Assembly: GCA_013397455.1 (NCBI GenBank)
Contig: VYZB01000015.1
Coordinates: 355,749 to 419,748, forward strand
Length of the DNA stretch: 64,000 nt
DNA from: Crotophaga sulcirostris
Lineage: Eukaryota > Chordata > Aves > Cuculiformes > Crotophagidae
Reading direction: 5' to 3'
Part shown: positions 12,501-27,500 of the stretch, piece after piece
Numbering within the stretch: position 1 is the stretch's first letter
Layout: every line of letters begins with the position of its first letter
The notes under the pieces: generated by a model
Told to the model about the DNA's origin: nothing
What the model saw: the letters and a program-made list of their open reading frames with translations, nothing else
Databases searched by the model: none
Made by a program: the position numbers and the translations under genes

Positions 12501-15500
12501 ATTACCTGGGCTCTTTTTGCTATATTTGAAATTTCTTGATGTACAGAGCTACAGAGACCATTTCTGCTGTGCTTTGTACTTTTTAAACATCAGTGAGCGT
12601 TTTCTCTCAATCAGCCCCATAGCTGGCTTGAAAACCTGTTCCTGTCCAAAAGATCATGCAGAGGAAGTTCACTATTTTAAACAGAGATTCACAGAGCTTT
12701 AATTCACTGCTTCCAGCCACAGCAACCTCTTGTCTAACCAATGACAACTCAGTTTCACTGGTGGAAGCAATATTAGCCTAACACATGATTTCTAGGACCA
12801 CAATGATTGGAAGAATTATGAATTAGATAAGAAAAAATTTTAAAATGTTAATTGAAAATGTAGAACATCAGTGAAACGAAGAGTTTTATCTTTCTACTCT
12901 ATCCTCAGTCAGGTAGAAACTTGGAGAATCTGCATACAAAAATTAGACAATATGCACTGGGACATTTTAATGAATGAAGCTAAAGGGAAAAAATAGCTAA
13001 ATCTGTTATGCAGTGTTGCTAGGAGAACTGACTGCAATAAGACATTTCTGAGTTTCACAGACACACAGATATTTCCTATTTAGAACCATCCCAGCAGTGC
13101 TAAGTCAGCTTTGAAGAAGAGGAGTTTGAAGAGCAGGCACAAAAGGAAGATATTTACCTAGCTTTGCATGAAGCCTGGACAGATAATAGCATGGAACAAG
13201 TAGAACATTAAATAGTGGAAAGTGTGGAGTATGAGTAAAAGAAGAAAAGTAAGTTTCTTTGTCACAAAACATTTCAGTTTCCTTGAAGTGGAGCACTTAG
13301 GAAAACATCATAGAATGCCAGCATAAGAAAGTGAATTTTCAGTTCTAACTCTATTCAGGTCTAACTGAATGTATCTAACTGTATTCCTGTGACGAGGAGT
13401 GACATGTTGGATAATGGTAAAAATCCAGATAATGCAATAATGCTGTTACTCTGTCTCTCTGATAGTCTCCTGGGGTGTCTCTGATTTGCATTTTCCAAAT
13501 TCTTTGTGCTCCTGAACCTTTTCAACCCATCCTGGCCTTCAGCAGTGCAGCCAGCTTTGTACACTTCTGCACCTGACTCAGCACCCCTGTCCTGCACCTG
13601 ACTCAGCACCCCAGTCCTGCACCTGACTCAGCACCCCAGTCCTGCACCTGACTCAGCACCCCAGTCCTGCACCTGACTCAGCACCCCAGTCCTGCATGGC
13701 ACATCTGTAAGTCAGAAAGCCACCAGGGATGACTGAATCACAGTCGCAGTAAAGCCACAGTTATGGTCAGCAGGGTCACTAAAGCCAAGTCAAGTTTACA
13801 AGTCACTAATCTAATTAAAAGCACACAGTGTGGCCTGGTTAATTGATTTTGTGATAATGACAAAAATCCAAGTACTACCAAATGTTTTTAAAAGCACAAC
13901 TCATTGTTGATGTAAATAAATAAGGGAACACACTGAAAACCAGCTTTTATACTGGCTGGCTGGCCTGAAATAAAGGACCAACGTGAACAGTTGGAATGGA
14001 AAGTACATTCCCACTGCCTTCTCCTGTAATCTGAAGGTTGACATGTACCTCAACTGAGTGATAAATTTTAACTGTTACTTTCAGAATACTGAACAGATTC
14101 TCCGCAATTACTCTGGAATAGGGCACCACTATGATTTACAGATATTTCTATTAGATCTAAAACAAAGAAAAAAATGTGAAAGAACACAGTAAATATGAAA
14201 ATTCTGAATTCAGTTTACTTTGAAATGGAACGACTACAAATGTAAGAGACTAACTATACTGCAAATTAGAAAATTCTAATACAAAAGGGATAGGTTGCCC
14301 TATTTGCCAAGGCTGGTTTCATAGCACCTTGCACAGATGTGCAGAAGGACTTAATCCAAAGAAATCAGAAGAGAATTACCTCAATGTGAGAACTTCCACA
14401 GCTATCTTTTTGCATCAGTGAGAGGCACGCTTCAGGAGCATTGTGAGGAGAAGGAGGAAGATGAAGAAAAGGAGAAATGACTGCTATTACTAATTGTCCT
14501 GACTACTGGCATGAGGCAGATGTACTCCCTTCTTAACTTTTTTTTGGACCAAAACCCTTAGGCTCATAGAGGGAACAGAAAAGCCTAAAGCTGCTAAGGA
14601 ATAGTGCTCCAACTGTTAAGTAGGAGAACCACGCACTTGGGAAGACAAACTGCTATTCAGAGAAAGATGGACGTTAGGGAGAGCAAAAGAACACCCAACA
14701 CCAAAAATCAAACATTCAATAGGCACACAACATACAGCTATATAAGCAAAAGTCATCTACTCATAACAAGCTGGGAAAGAGTAATGATAATGGCCATTAA
14801 TTATAACAACAGGCCAAATTATCCTGTTGTAGCCATATGGTTCTATAAACCACCATCCCATTTTTAGTATTTTCAATTCTTTTGAACCTTAAAGCTTCTA
14901 AGTGTGAGAACAGAGAAGTTTCATATAACTTTTCTGAGAACATCTTTAATTCTGCTGAAAACGCTAATCCCTAAACCACACTTTTATGTAAAATTACAGA
15001 ACATACTCTGGTCTCTAAAGAGGCAAACCCAGAGTTAAGGAAGGACAGATAAGTTTTAGGATAACATAAGTATTCACAGAAATACTATTTTTCCTTTGCC
15101 TTCAGAGAATATTCACCCATGTATGACAACTGGACAAAGCTATTAGAATTCATGCCAACAGTGATTGTTTCTAGCAAGCAACAGGTTAGGATGGAATTTC
15201 TACAATTGGAACAACTTTCAAGAAAAGTATAAATAACTCACTGTAAATTAAGAAAAACAGCCAACATATTGGGCCAAAAAGGTCATGCAGATGACAGTGG
15301 ATTATCTTGAATTACATTAAAAATCTGTGATAATCTTATTTCTCCGGATTTCTAAGTAATATCCAAAAACTGTAGCAGTGCCAGTTTGGGTCAGCTAAAA
15401 ACATGCAAAATGGATAGGTTTCATCTGGTTTGCAGATACTGAAGAACAATTCATTCACAGCAAATAGTAGCTTCTAAGTGAACATACATTCTCTACAACT

Positions 15501-18500
15501 ACCTGAAAACCTTCATTTAATTTTCTAAACCCAGCAATGATATTGATTATAGGGTGTTAACTGATCTGGACTGCCTGTCGCAGAATGGAAGCAGAACTAG
15601 TAACTGCAGCCGAAAACAAAACCAAACAAGATACTGCAAAGTTTATTTTAAATTAAAGAAAAAGTGAAGCATCTAAACAAAAAAAATGGGTGATTAAAGT
15701 GTCTTTTACGTAGTCTTGATGAGCTGTTTTACTTTTAGGTCCTCCTATTAAATAATATTTCTTTGAAGTAGATGCAAAACCAAAAAGTTTTTCAATCAAT
15801 TGTCATTTAACCCTACTGCTGAAATTCCAAAACCATTCCCTATTACAAACATTTTCACTAACGGATGTGTCTCTAAAATGAAGTTTCATTGGTATTTATT
15901 TTTTGTCTGTTTTGGGCAAGCTGCTATTTATTCATCATTAGTAAATACAGCTGTGTTTGCTTGCTGGTTTTGTGTGCTTCAAAACTATACGCACATAAAT
16001 ACACAGCATATTAGTATTAGGTACAGAAGAACCCTACTGTTTTCTATGAAAAAGGAAAATTGATTCATTACTGAAATCAGCACACACGCAGAAAAATCAG
16101 GGAATTAAATTTTTCATATTCCTCATTGTCCTTTAATCTTGAGTCGTTATTGGGTATACTCAAACTACTCGTGTTCACAGAAGGAAATTCAAGACCACTG
16201 CTAAGTAGTCTTCCACAATACGTAAGCTTCCTTAGAGTAAAAGGTTTCCTTAATGTCTAACTTAGATAATCTGTGTTGTACTGAATTCCATTTTTACCCA
16301 TTCTCAAAGGGACAATAAAAATTCTTCTCTGGAGCAATCTTTTACCATATTCTGAACACTTATTATGCCTTCCTAACGATATATTCTTCTGGCTGAACAA
16401 ACTCATAAATCAGATTGACTAAGTCTTTCACTGTTATTATTTTTCACTTCTGGACTTTCTCAACATGCCCACATCTACAGTGTTCCATTCTTGAGAGATT
16501 GGGCATGTACTTATACATCTGCCTGTCTGTCTAGTTGTAAATCTGACTATTTAGCTATGCTTTTCACAAAGTATTATAAATAAAGTGAGGTTAATTATTA
16601 AGGTGCAGTCAATTTATCTTGGGTAGAAAACAAATGCAAGATAGTTAACTATTAGCTTTAGGTGTACAGCAATGTAAGAAACAGTTTTCCAGTCTTCATA
16701 GTAAGTGGAATATTTCAAGCTGGAACTCAAGAGAAATACACATTTTTAATGGTGTTCACTTTAACCAAAAAAAAGATATTCTTGCAATTCTGTTCAAAGT
16801 GAAAAAGGAACAAGCTGAGCACACATCAGTAACTTCATCAAATCTACAGTAAAGGTCCTTAGCAGTCCATACAGAACTCGTTGGACTGTTCAGAAAGGCT
16901 ATGCCTTCTTTTCAAAGGTCAGTTGAGTTCTTTCTTGCTCTGACATTTCACCCTTTGAATGAAGCTTTTTCTACTACTTGGTAGAACAATACTTTTTTGA
17001 AGTAGACAGACTAGTTACCTTTTTTCCTTAATTCATTAAAATAATTTTCAGATATCAAACATCTCTAAAGATAAATCTATTTTTACTGAACCCTACTGAC
17101 ACATGAAACATTTTCCAGTGTGAAAAAAAAAAAAGGAAATAGTGTTTACCTTTTGGTGAATAAGAAGTCTTCAAAAGTGTTTGCTAGCTCTGGCCACATA
17201 CTGTCAAATTTCCCAGAAGATGCATGCTGCCTTGCAACAGGTAGCCCAATAGAGAGAACTTTGATAAGAGAGGAAACAGCTAGCTTCCATGTGCTTTCAG
17301 AGGGACAGGAATATTTCAGACTCAGAGGTATTCTTAGTGTCTGCAAAAGGAAAGTCAAAGCAAAATTTATAGATGCTAAGACAAATCAAAGAATATGACT
17401 GGTTTCTACAGAAGATCTTGGCAGACACTGTCACTGATAGTACTCACCCCTACCTTTTCTGCTAGTATATGAGATGCTCTTTAAAAAAATATATAATTGT
17501 AAAGCTGATTTACTACATACCAGCTGTCTAAAGTATAGGTCCATTGCCAGCAACAAGGTCAGAGTTGGTCCATTACCGATTACGCTACAAAATTACATAC
17601 TAAGTTTTCCTTTTCTGTATTGCCATCCACCACTTCTGCTAAGCCCAACAGCTGGGCTTTCCTAACATCTAACAGATTGCAGGCAGTTCATTATCATGAG
17701 TGTATTCTGGAGAGTTTAGTCCCGTTCCTAGAAAGCTATCCCAAGTGCTTCCACAGTAAAGAAAAAAAGCCTCACTAAATTCAAACTTCTCCTAATATGC
17801 AAAAGTCGAACTGTATACATAACCACCGCGAGACATCTGGTCATTGCTGACTATTAAACCACATGAAGTTCAAAAGCAAAAAGTTAGTGAAATTCTAAGA
17901 TAAAGGCTGCAATACAACTTAAGTGTACAGCAGATGAAAACAAAGCAAATTTTAAGTCTTTTAGATAGAAAAAAAGCTTCAACATCTATAAAAGGAAGTC
18001 ATAAATGAGTTTAAAAAAACATTAAGCATATAAACTATTTACACTATATGTATTCCTTTTAGCATTGTTAGTCAAACTAACTAGGAACCTGACACCAAGT
18101 TATCTAAGAAAACTAATTATTTAATTTACATATCAAATACATAGTGACTAAATTTGGGTATTACATATATGCCTCCAATACTTCTGTTAAATCTTTGATG
18201 TGAGAAAAGCAAAGGGAAGAAAGAGGAAAGACTCACTCTTGCTCTCAAGAGTGGGTCCATTGTAATTAATTCTCTATTGCCAAAAGTTACGAGAGCTAGG
18301 ATCTAGCCCTAGAGATAAACAGAACATTTTCTTCTGTTGCTATTGTTCACAGGTCATATCTAATTCCAGTATCAACAGGGGTTTTAGAGACATGAAAAAT
18401 AACTGAAAACAATTTTCATTTATTGCAACAGATCACATGACTATCAACTGTGAATATTAAAGAAAAGTGGTGTTTACATCAGTCTTACTTATCCCACTGA

Positions 18501-21500
18501 AACAGAAGTGGAAACTGTTGCATTAAGTTTGAAATATAAAAATATTTAATTTATAATAGATCCAAAATAATACAACATAACTATTTAAAACACACTCTGG
18601 TTTCTAAATCTCTGCAGAGGAACAATCTGTTGTCAGCCAAGTCATTACAAACAAACCTAGGCTGCATACTTTTTTTTCCAGACATTTACTACTACTTCTG
18701 TTATTTGCTAAAATGGAAGCAAGGTCAAAAAAAGTTGAGTTTGGCAATTTCACTTTAAATGCAGATTTGTGCACACATAACATTTCATAGCTACATCAGT
18801 GACACACAAAAATCATTAAAAGCAAATCAAAAGCAATAGCTAGATTACACAACCCCAAAATATATATGCCAGTCCACAGAAATTGGTCTTTGGCCTTCAC
18901 TGCTATATTTACCAACAGGTCTGCTTATCAGATTCAGGTGCACAATACTTTCAAAGGTTAATATTTTGTGGTCTAACACATTTGTTATTTTTTATCTTAA
19001 CACTGAAATACTTAGGAAATACTTATGCTGACATTATTCAACTAAAGAACAATACACATAGCCTAATCAATAGCCTTGCAGCTTCAAAAGAAATTACTAC
19101 CTGCTGCTCATCTTCATAAAATATCAATTTGTATACTAAAGCTTTAAGGCTGCCCAGAAAGCATCTACCAACAGTAGCTCAAAATAAAATTCATATTTTC
19201 AATATATGCTGATTAAATTCAGAGCATATGCAGGACAAACTTTTACCTTAATAATGTTCTGAAGAACTTTCTCCGTTACCACAGCTTTATGGCAAGCTGT
19301 CTTTTGGTATAAGTCCACAACAACTTCCAATGATCTCTCAGCAAATGGTACATAATTCAATGCTACCCATTCCGCCTGGGAAAAGAAATTCTCAAGTTAC
19401 AGAACTATACATGAAAACTTATGAATTAAGGAACAGAAAATGTATGTTTTGCATTGAACTCTCTGTTTAATGCATGCAAGGTCTGCTAAGAATATGGTCC
19501 AAGCAACAAAACTGCAAATACAACATAGCCTGACTATGAAAATGTACTCTACATTGAAGTAAAGTACACTTAAGTAGGAGAAACGTTGCAGTCTAGGCAA
19601 GACAACTATATTAGGACAATCTTAAGGGAAATTTAACTCACCGGTGCAAATAGTTGTATCTAGTGTGATTCCATTGTGTTGCAGGACAAACAGAATAAGA
19701 AGAATTAATACAAAAATAATAGTTTCCTCTTTGATTATACTGAATCAGATGCTCATGCTTAGTGAATAGCAGAGTACACAGACAAAAATTATTGAACTTC
19801 CCATTTCTCTACAGTACGTGCAATTCAAAAATTTGCAGCTTGAGGGAATTTTCTCCATTCAAAATTATCATGTCCTTCTATTAAATCTGGTATCACATGT
19901 AGGACAAGTTATTTTAGATTAATTCACTGGACAAATTCAGACACATTCACTGTGTCTGGTGTCCAGGTAAGATCTTTCCTACACAGAGGAATACAAAATA
20001 TAAAAGCAAAGTAGAATTCAAAGGGAGCAAACAAAAATAACAAAAGCACATTAAAAAATACAAAGAAATTAACTTATTACACAACATGCACAGCGAAGTT
20101 TTTATAGATGGAATAAATGCATCTTGCTAAATAACCTATATCTGAAGCTGAATTGGGTTCAGCAGCCAAGTGAAAGAGGCAAAATTTCTAACTAATTACC
20201 TGATTATACTTTGCATTTGCAATGTGCTTTGTTTCCAACTGTCCATACTGTGGAGGCTTGCAGGAAAACTCTACAAAGGCCAACAGCTGATCAAAGATTG
20301 CAGGATACATTATCTGCATACTTTCTGAGCCCACACATATAGCCTATACAGAAAGAAAACACAAATACTTAATACATAGCTTGAGCTTCTGCATTCAAAA
20401 AATCTGCATTAGTACAAGGAGTTCCTAAAGAACATTTCCATACAGGTCTACACAAGAATCATACTGTATTAAAAACAGTGTATAGTTCTAACAGTTTAAG
20501 GAAAGTAAGTTTTGTTATTCTATTAAAGTAAATTAAGTGGCAAGATACCTGGGCATATATAGTTCAGTAAATACAGCTATCTCATTTTGTCTTATAAAAA
20601 GTATCTTTTCTTTACAAACTTTTCTTTGACATGACAGTAAAACATAAGTCTTTTCTAAGTCTTGTCAGTCACATCTTCTTTAAGTTCTACTTCAAGGAAC
20701 ATTTAAATCTCAGAAGTCAGTCACAAAAGGTTTTCAAAAGTAGTTAAAATCGTGTCTTACAGAAAGGAACGTAAATAAAATGAGAACAATATGATTTTGG
20801 TATATCTGAAACTCATAATCCTGCTTTAAAATGGAAAACGTTTCAGGAAGAGTGTACTTAGAAGACATCAATGAAATATCATGTTGTCATAGGCTAATGA
20901 CTTCTTCTTGCAATATAAATCCCAAGACAATCTTAGGGCATTTATTTTCAAAGCAAGACACAATGATTCTATGAAGTTACTCCAATTATTTTCTGTCACT
21001 TTAAATGTCTTGCTTTTCCTCCAAAACTCTCTCCTCTCAAAGCTTGAAGAAACAGTCTATTTATTGCTCCACAAAAAGACCTTGTGCTTGTACTGTCATT
21101 TTCCTCTGGGGAGGAATCAATCCCCCCTCTCATTAACCACACATCATCCATGATGAGTTGTGGCTGAACTCACTCAAGGCGCCAACAGCTCCAAAGCTGT
21201 TCTGAGTGCAGCCTCCATGCTGAGTCTGTCTCATGAGCTGTGGTGGTTGATGGGGTAGCAAATGTCCTGAGTTCCCAGTCATGAGATGAAGCAAGCCAAC
21301 AGGGGCTACAGGCACCGTTACCAATAGATGACCCCAAGACCTAGCTGCACCTTCAGGCAATCTACAACCTGCAGCAGAGCCCTCCATGAATCATCAATGG
21401 CCTTTCCATTTTCCTCACTCCCTGCAATTCCAAATGCACATCTAATGCTCAAAAAGCTTTAACATTATGAATATAGTGCAGCACACTTTCTAAAAGCCAT

Positions 21501-24500
21501 ACTCCTTTACTGGTGGCTCAAGTTCAAGACAGTACTGAAGTCTGAAAAAGATGCTTTGATGCTAGATGCTGACCTGTGTGGCAGAAGACTAAAAGGTAAA
21601 TTGCTGATTTAAAAGTATTCAAAACCCTGTAAAATGATTTCAGCTGATCTGCTGCTGCACTAAAATCACTTCACATAATTTGAACAGGTTAATGCAAGAT
21701 TACATACCTACTAGAAAAGGTATAAAAAATTCTTTTGTGTACCAACTCATGGATTGGAAAGGGAAAGAGCATCCACAAACCCCTGGATAACTTTTGTATA
21801 GATGCAACCTACTTGCACACACACAACTTGCATTACCCACAGAAGACGTCTCTTAACATCTACAATGACAAAACCTCAAAATATGTTTGCCATTCATTCC
21901 ACATTGCCAGATCATTATTATTGCTGTTGTTATTATCATTATTAATTTCAGAATCGGTGGAAAATAATTTCAGCTGCTACTTTTGTCTGTACTGGTGAAC
22001 AAAAGCAATAACTACTACTTATTTGGAGTTAGTCAATGAGTAGCTTCTTTTCTTCATATTTTATGAAATTCTTGTAAAATTTTTATTTTGAAAATAGAAG
22101 CATTTTCTATCCACTCTACTGGGGTACTTTCAACTCTAAAAATTATCCATATAACATAAAAAAAAGGAATATTAGGCAATTTAGTTTTGAAAATTCATCT
22201 AACTAGAATTCCTTTTCAAAGGGGTTTATGCTTCTGATTGACACCAGGTAACTTTTATCTAAGCATATGAAAAACTCAAAAATAGCCTTGCAAAGTGTGT
22301 CACAAAGGATGTTGAAAGTATCTTTAAGAGCAGCTTATAAAAAAGAGTAGTATTCACTGCATTAAGTGCACTTATTTACATACTTAAGTAGAAAGACATG
22401 TATAAATCAAAGAGTAACGGCCAGGCGACAACAAAACACAAACAACCCCCACAATAAAATACTCAGCAGGTCATTGTTTGTTGTAAAAATTGACAATAGT
22501 AATTTCATTTCAGAAATTCATGCTTTAAAGCATTGCGCTACTAACCTTCACATTTTTCAGTAGTTCAGATTTACCTAACAGCTCCTAGCCTAACTATTGT
22601 CATGGACTACTGTGGGTAGTTTTTTTACAGCCCTCCATAGCCAAGTTTCTCCCATTACCTTGAGTTTACCACACTCTTAGTTCAAAAGGTTTGCATCCAT
22701 ACTGCCTGTGGAGGCAGAATTCAAATGTCATCCAATGCCCAAGTAGGCATCTGTGTTCCTCTGACTGATGAACCAGCTGGCTCGCTGTAGAGCTGACCCA
22801 GAGTGAATGTAGGGAGGCAGTAAGATTAATCAAAGAATTTGGGCTTGAGTACAAACTTGAGCTGAGCTACAGAAATGAAGCAGGCATTTATACTACAGCA
22901 ATGAAAGACTAGAAAACAAGTTCTAATGAGGAATAAAAAGAAAATGAAGAACAAAACAAAGGTATAAAATGGGCTCAACACATGGAAGTCTGAAAGGAGA
23001 ACTAAGGTTCCTTTCTGGTCCTATGTTCTTGAGTAGCAATGTCCTTGGCTACTGCAATCACATCACGATGTATTTATTAAACCAGTCAAGGGTTGCCTTA
23101 AAAATGTCAGGATTTTTTTCAAGCTATTCCAACTGAAAGATTGTTCCAGAACTTCTTAGAAAATCTGAAGTGTCCAAAATCTTCCTGTATCAGCAAAGAA
23201 CAAAACTTAATCTGATCCCACAGGCAAACATGTAAGAAACATTTTGTTTAAAAGACAGCAGGAAATGTTTACATAGTCTTCTTCAACTGTTTCACTAGCT
23301 CCTGTGTGTGCTCCTGAGAGTATTAATTCATTTCAACAGAGGAAGAAGATACTGTGGCCTCCAGCAAAACCATCTGATGGATGGCCTTTGTTCCACATCA
23401 GCACTGGCTGGCTGCCTTGTCATGTGAATTGTACTACATACGAGCCAAGAGGAGAGATCATGCCACTTCACAGAACTTACTAACATCCAAATATACTTCA
23501 ACTTATTTTTTTAGCTATTTCAGTGCTGTTCCATTAGTACTATAACTACAGATGGGGTTGAAGGTACTGTGTAAATTGAAGTACCTTCCTATGTAAGTCT
23601 GTATTTGCAAAAGCTTTTAACTGCCATGCTAACCATTTAGACTGCGAGAGGGGAAGAGGGGATGCCTCTTTCTCATTGGGAGTTATTACTTTTGTTATCG
23701 TTTAACAAAACTTCAGCAAACACAGTTTAACATCTTGACAAGAACAAGAGCATAAAAAACGTGCAGTTTTTCCTCATGTTAAAAACTCTATTAAACCCTT
23801 CTTTGAAAAGCGCTAATGTCTGCAGCCTTTGGGAGCTAAGAGCATCTGGACTAGCAAAGAAACAGAAAAATCTGAGATGAATCTATGGAGTGATTAAGTG
23901 GGGAAAATAGGACTCGAGCAAAGTTGAGCTGTTGGTAAAGATAGAGTACAAAAGGGTGAAGCCTGACTGGAAAAGGATGAAAATTTAATGGATACGATTG
24001 GTGTTAAAACTCCATGTTATTTATATCCCCACATAAAAAGCTGAGATTTAATACCAACTTCTAATCTTATACCTCTGTTCTCAAAATACATTCACGAATA
24101 TTTGTTAAACTCAAACTAAAGGAATGACTGCAAGATAATGATTTTTGCCTTACTTGTGGTGTTTCAATAAGTATGAGATAAGCCAACCCACATTAAACAA
24201 AAAGAAAATAAGATGTTGAATTGCTTCTCATTAAGCAGGCACCATAAGTTCTTCGAGCTAAATGAGGCAGGATCCTGTCTGAGAGGGAGAAGGAAAAAAA
24301 AAATCGAAAAAAGTTATGACCACATAGTTAAGCAACGTAGTCATAACATGAAAGCCCAAAGGGAATGAAGTCAGGTCAATTTTTACTTCTAGCATTTCCC
24401 AATTATGGGTTTTTTTGGGGGGTAGCATTGGTTTTTTAAAGCAGTGCTTAATACAAATGCATGATCTCATTCATGATCAACTTTGCTTCTTTTGAATAAG

Positions 24501-27500
24501 TTTTCTGAATGAACAATCTATTTTCCAAGGAGATGTTTTACAACTCCAGAAAGAAGGAAGCTATATCTTTTTTCTTTTTTAACTATCCAAAAAAGGCACG
24601 CTTATTTGTTGTTGACAGATTCACTTGCATGAAGGGTGCTCTTTGAGGATGAGTTCTACTGTAAGAATTTCTTAAGCAGCGATGCATTTTGCTTAAGCAG
24701 CTGATTAACAGGAGGCAAGGAGATTGATGTGATGGCAGAGACTTTTTTATATTTTATGTTTTGTATGAACTTTAAGTTCTCATGATGACTATTCTTCTAG
24801 ACTATGTTCATCGCAGTACCTGGGGAACATAAGGAATGCTGTTTGGGGGACTATTCCCCCAACTCCTTGTACAGACCCTCATAACAGTATGATACTGTAA
24901 TATTAGATAGACAAATAAATGGCTACAAACACAGCACCACACTTAAGGTATTTCTGCAACCAAGCAAACATACATTATTTCATAAAGCTTCTTTTCAACG
25001 CAGAGCATCTGGGTTGCACAAGGATTGGAGATTTGGTTGCTCTAGTACAGTACACTGTGCAATTATAAATAATTTAAAAATTCATGTTTAAGTCACCCCA
25101 CCATAGTTCTGAAAAGAAGAACTGAGAGACAGTGTAGTTTACCTTTCACCATGCATTTGAAGTCACATTATTACCTTTTGTAGAACATCTAAAGCTGTAA
25201 GGACTGCTTCCTGTAAACTTGTCAAAACTGCTTCAGTATAAGATGGAAGGATGAAAGGGGAAGCATCAGAACTGATTGGAACTGAAACAGCACCGTGCAA
25301 AATGACACCCAGCTTTTGGAGATCATCCATGCTGAAACCAGTTTTGATGTGTTGGTAAAGAGCTGGGAATATTTGAATTAAAGCTGTAAGAAAAGGCTGG
25401 CTGGGAATGAAAGTCAATTTATCACAAGTAATTGGAGGCCTTGTACTTTCTGAACCAATCCTATACCAGCTGTTCCAGGCTGCCCACCAAAGATTCAAAT
25501 CTTCAATCTCATCTGTTATTACAGGTGGTTCAGATCCATTGTATCTTCCTATTCTTTCTCCTATGGAGTCAGTTCTCATGAATGATCTGCCAAGACTGGT
25601 GGCAGTTGTTGTCCCTACCACCACAGGCACAGAAACATTGATAGCAGGTGGTGTGTCAGGCTTCTCTGAGTCTCGAACAGGAGAAACAATTTGCAAGATC
25701 TCCTGGAAGCTTTTCAGAGCAGCCAAGGAAACTTCATTGTTTTTACTGAGTGCTGCTGATTGGATGTGATCAAGAAGAACGTCCCAGGCTTGGGAAAAGT
25801 CTCCTATTTTAAAAAAAGAGAGAGAAAAAAATCAACTTGGATCTCGTTTCCTATTCCCCTTCCCAACCACCCTGTCTCTAAAAGGCTGTTTCAGGTATTT
25901 GTTCCTCTAACACAGAAAAATTTCATGAGGTTAGGTGATGGCTTGAATGACTTTCAGAATATATCAGTTCAACCATAACCAGAAAGAATGAGTGTGACAG
26001 AGAAACACAAAATATGAACAATGAAACAATATATCAATGTTTATGTTGAATTTGCTAGCAAAACATCAGATACCACATCCCTTACCAGAAAAATACGTTT
26101 TCTCTATTCAGGAGAGTGAAACAGATTTGTTCTTATACATACCAGATGCCTGTTCATTTCAAAAAGTGTTAAGAATACAAAAGGAGTTAAGGGTCAAATC
26201 TATAGTCATGCAATGCATTTACAAAGAATTTATTTTAAAATACTCTGATAATTGTACTGTGGAGAAAGATTTCTTTTTTGGAGCTTGAGTTTTTCATTAA
26301 ATTTAGCCTTAACCTTCAATTTTCTATGTTACTAATTACAGGGTTTGAATAATTAAAATAATCCTGTAATGTTTTATTTTTTTTGTCAGTTTTAACTCAA
26401 GTTTAAAATCTACTACATTTCTGCAAATGACCAATACTCTATTAAAATGTTGATATCCGGATCTCAACTAACCAAAATGAAATAAACCACAACTTATTTC
26501 TAGTTATATATATATTAATTGCATACTGTGAGATGGTGAAGGTATATTAATGTAATGGGGAATTACCTTTGCATGCTATACATTCTTTATAACACATTTT
26601 TATTTTCAAAAGTAATTTAAGTAATTCTTGTTAACCAAACCAGAAATGAAAACTGTATTAAAATTATATCAGAATATCTCTTTTTAGAAGCGTAAACCGA
26701 AACAAAATGTTTTTTCTGTACAAAACAGGCATGAATGCTGAATTAGCATCAATACATTTGCAATGTTCAATTTTATGTAGTAGTTTTTTGAATTTTACAA
26801 TAGCTTGATAAATGACCTCATGTTTTATTTCTGTAAGAAGAAAGTGAAAAAAGAAATAGGTAAAAATCAGAGCCTAAGAAAAAGGAAGGCAAAGGAATAA
26901 AGATACCAAGAAGTTACAGAAGCAAAACAAAAGTTTTCAAATTGGGAAAGGTAAGATTTTACGGAAGAAGAAAAAGAAATTGGGAATTCACTTCAGTTAG
27001 CTGCACTAGGGATAACAGTAAAGTAACTCAAACTGATATCTCTGTACAAGACAAACAGTGGGGGAGTATCATGAGTGGAGAAAAACGATCATTTGAAATA
27101 TTGCATAATTTCAACATCTTTCACATCATAACAAGTCCAATCTTTTTATTAATAAATTCTCTTTCTTCTTTTCTAAGCTATACACTTCCTGACTTTACAA
27201 GTGAGTTCTCTTTACATTGTAAGAGTACTGCTGAACTTGACACACTGATGCCACAGAAGAATTCTAGGCAAGTGTTGCAGAACCTTAGAAAAACAAGAAG
27301 AAAAATATGTTCTAACAACCAAAAGAACAAAAATTATTATTGGTATCAGTCTCCTAGAACTTAAAGTTATTTGGCACCTAGACTGTGACTAGGGAGATTT
27401 AATCTCAACAACTGTGATATGGAAGATGAAATAATACTTAAAGATTTTGGCTTTAAGGAGCATGAATTAAAAACTCCATAAATTATCACCACATTTGAGG

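Larger units (their letters stand above)
17341..20199 (-). other. MON2 introns 29, 28 and 27 (1906, 266 and 540 nt)
   Basis: Introns around exons 29 and 28. Intron 28 is short, and intron 27 holds the displaced pyrimidine tract of the microexon. No repeats recognised. Confidence 0.75.

Noticed and set aside
13305..13320. Minus-strand CR1-like end (catagaatg)
   Set aside because: Too short, and no adjacent CR1 tail sequence.
13361..13609. 82-residue minus-strand frame overlapping the minisatellite
   Set aside because: Part of its start is made of tandem repeat units; no homology recognised.
20930..20975. Possible eroded CR1 3' end (atcttaggg ... atgattctatg)
   Set aside because: Only a terminal 11-base match is convincing; the upstream CR1 tail blocks are too altered to call.
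26942..27364. 140-residue plus-strand frame in intron 25
   Set aside because: Low-complexity Lys/Asn/Ser-rich translation, no family resemblance, no splice or promoter context; expected by chance in AT-rich intron.
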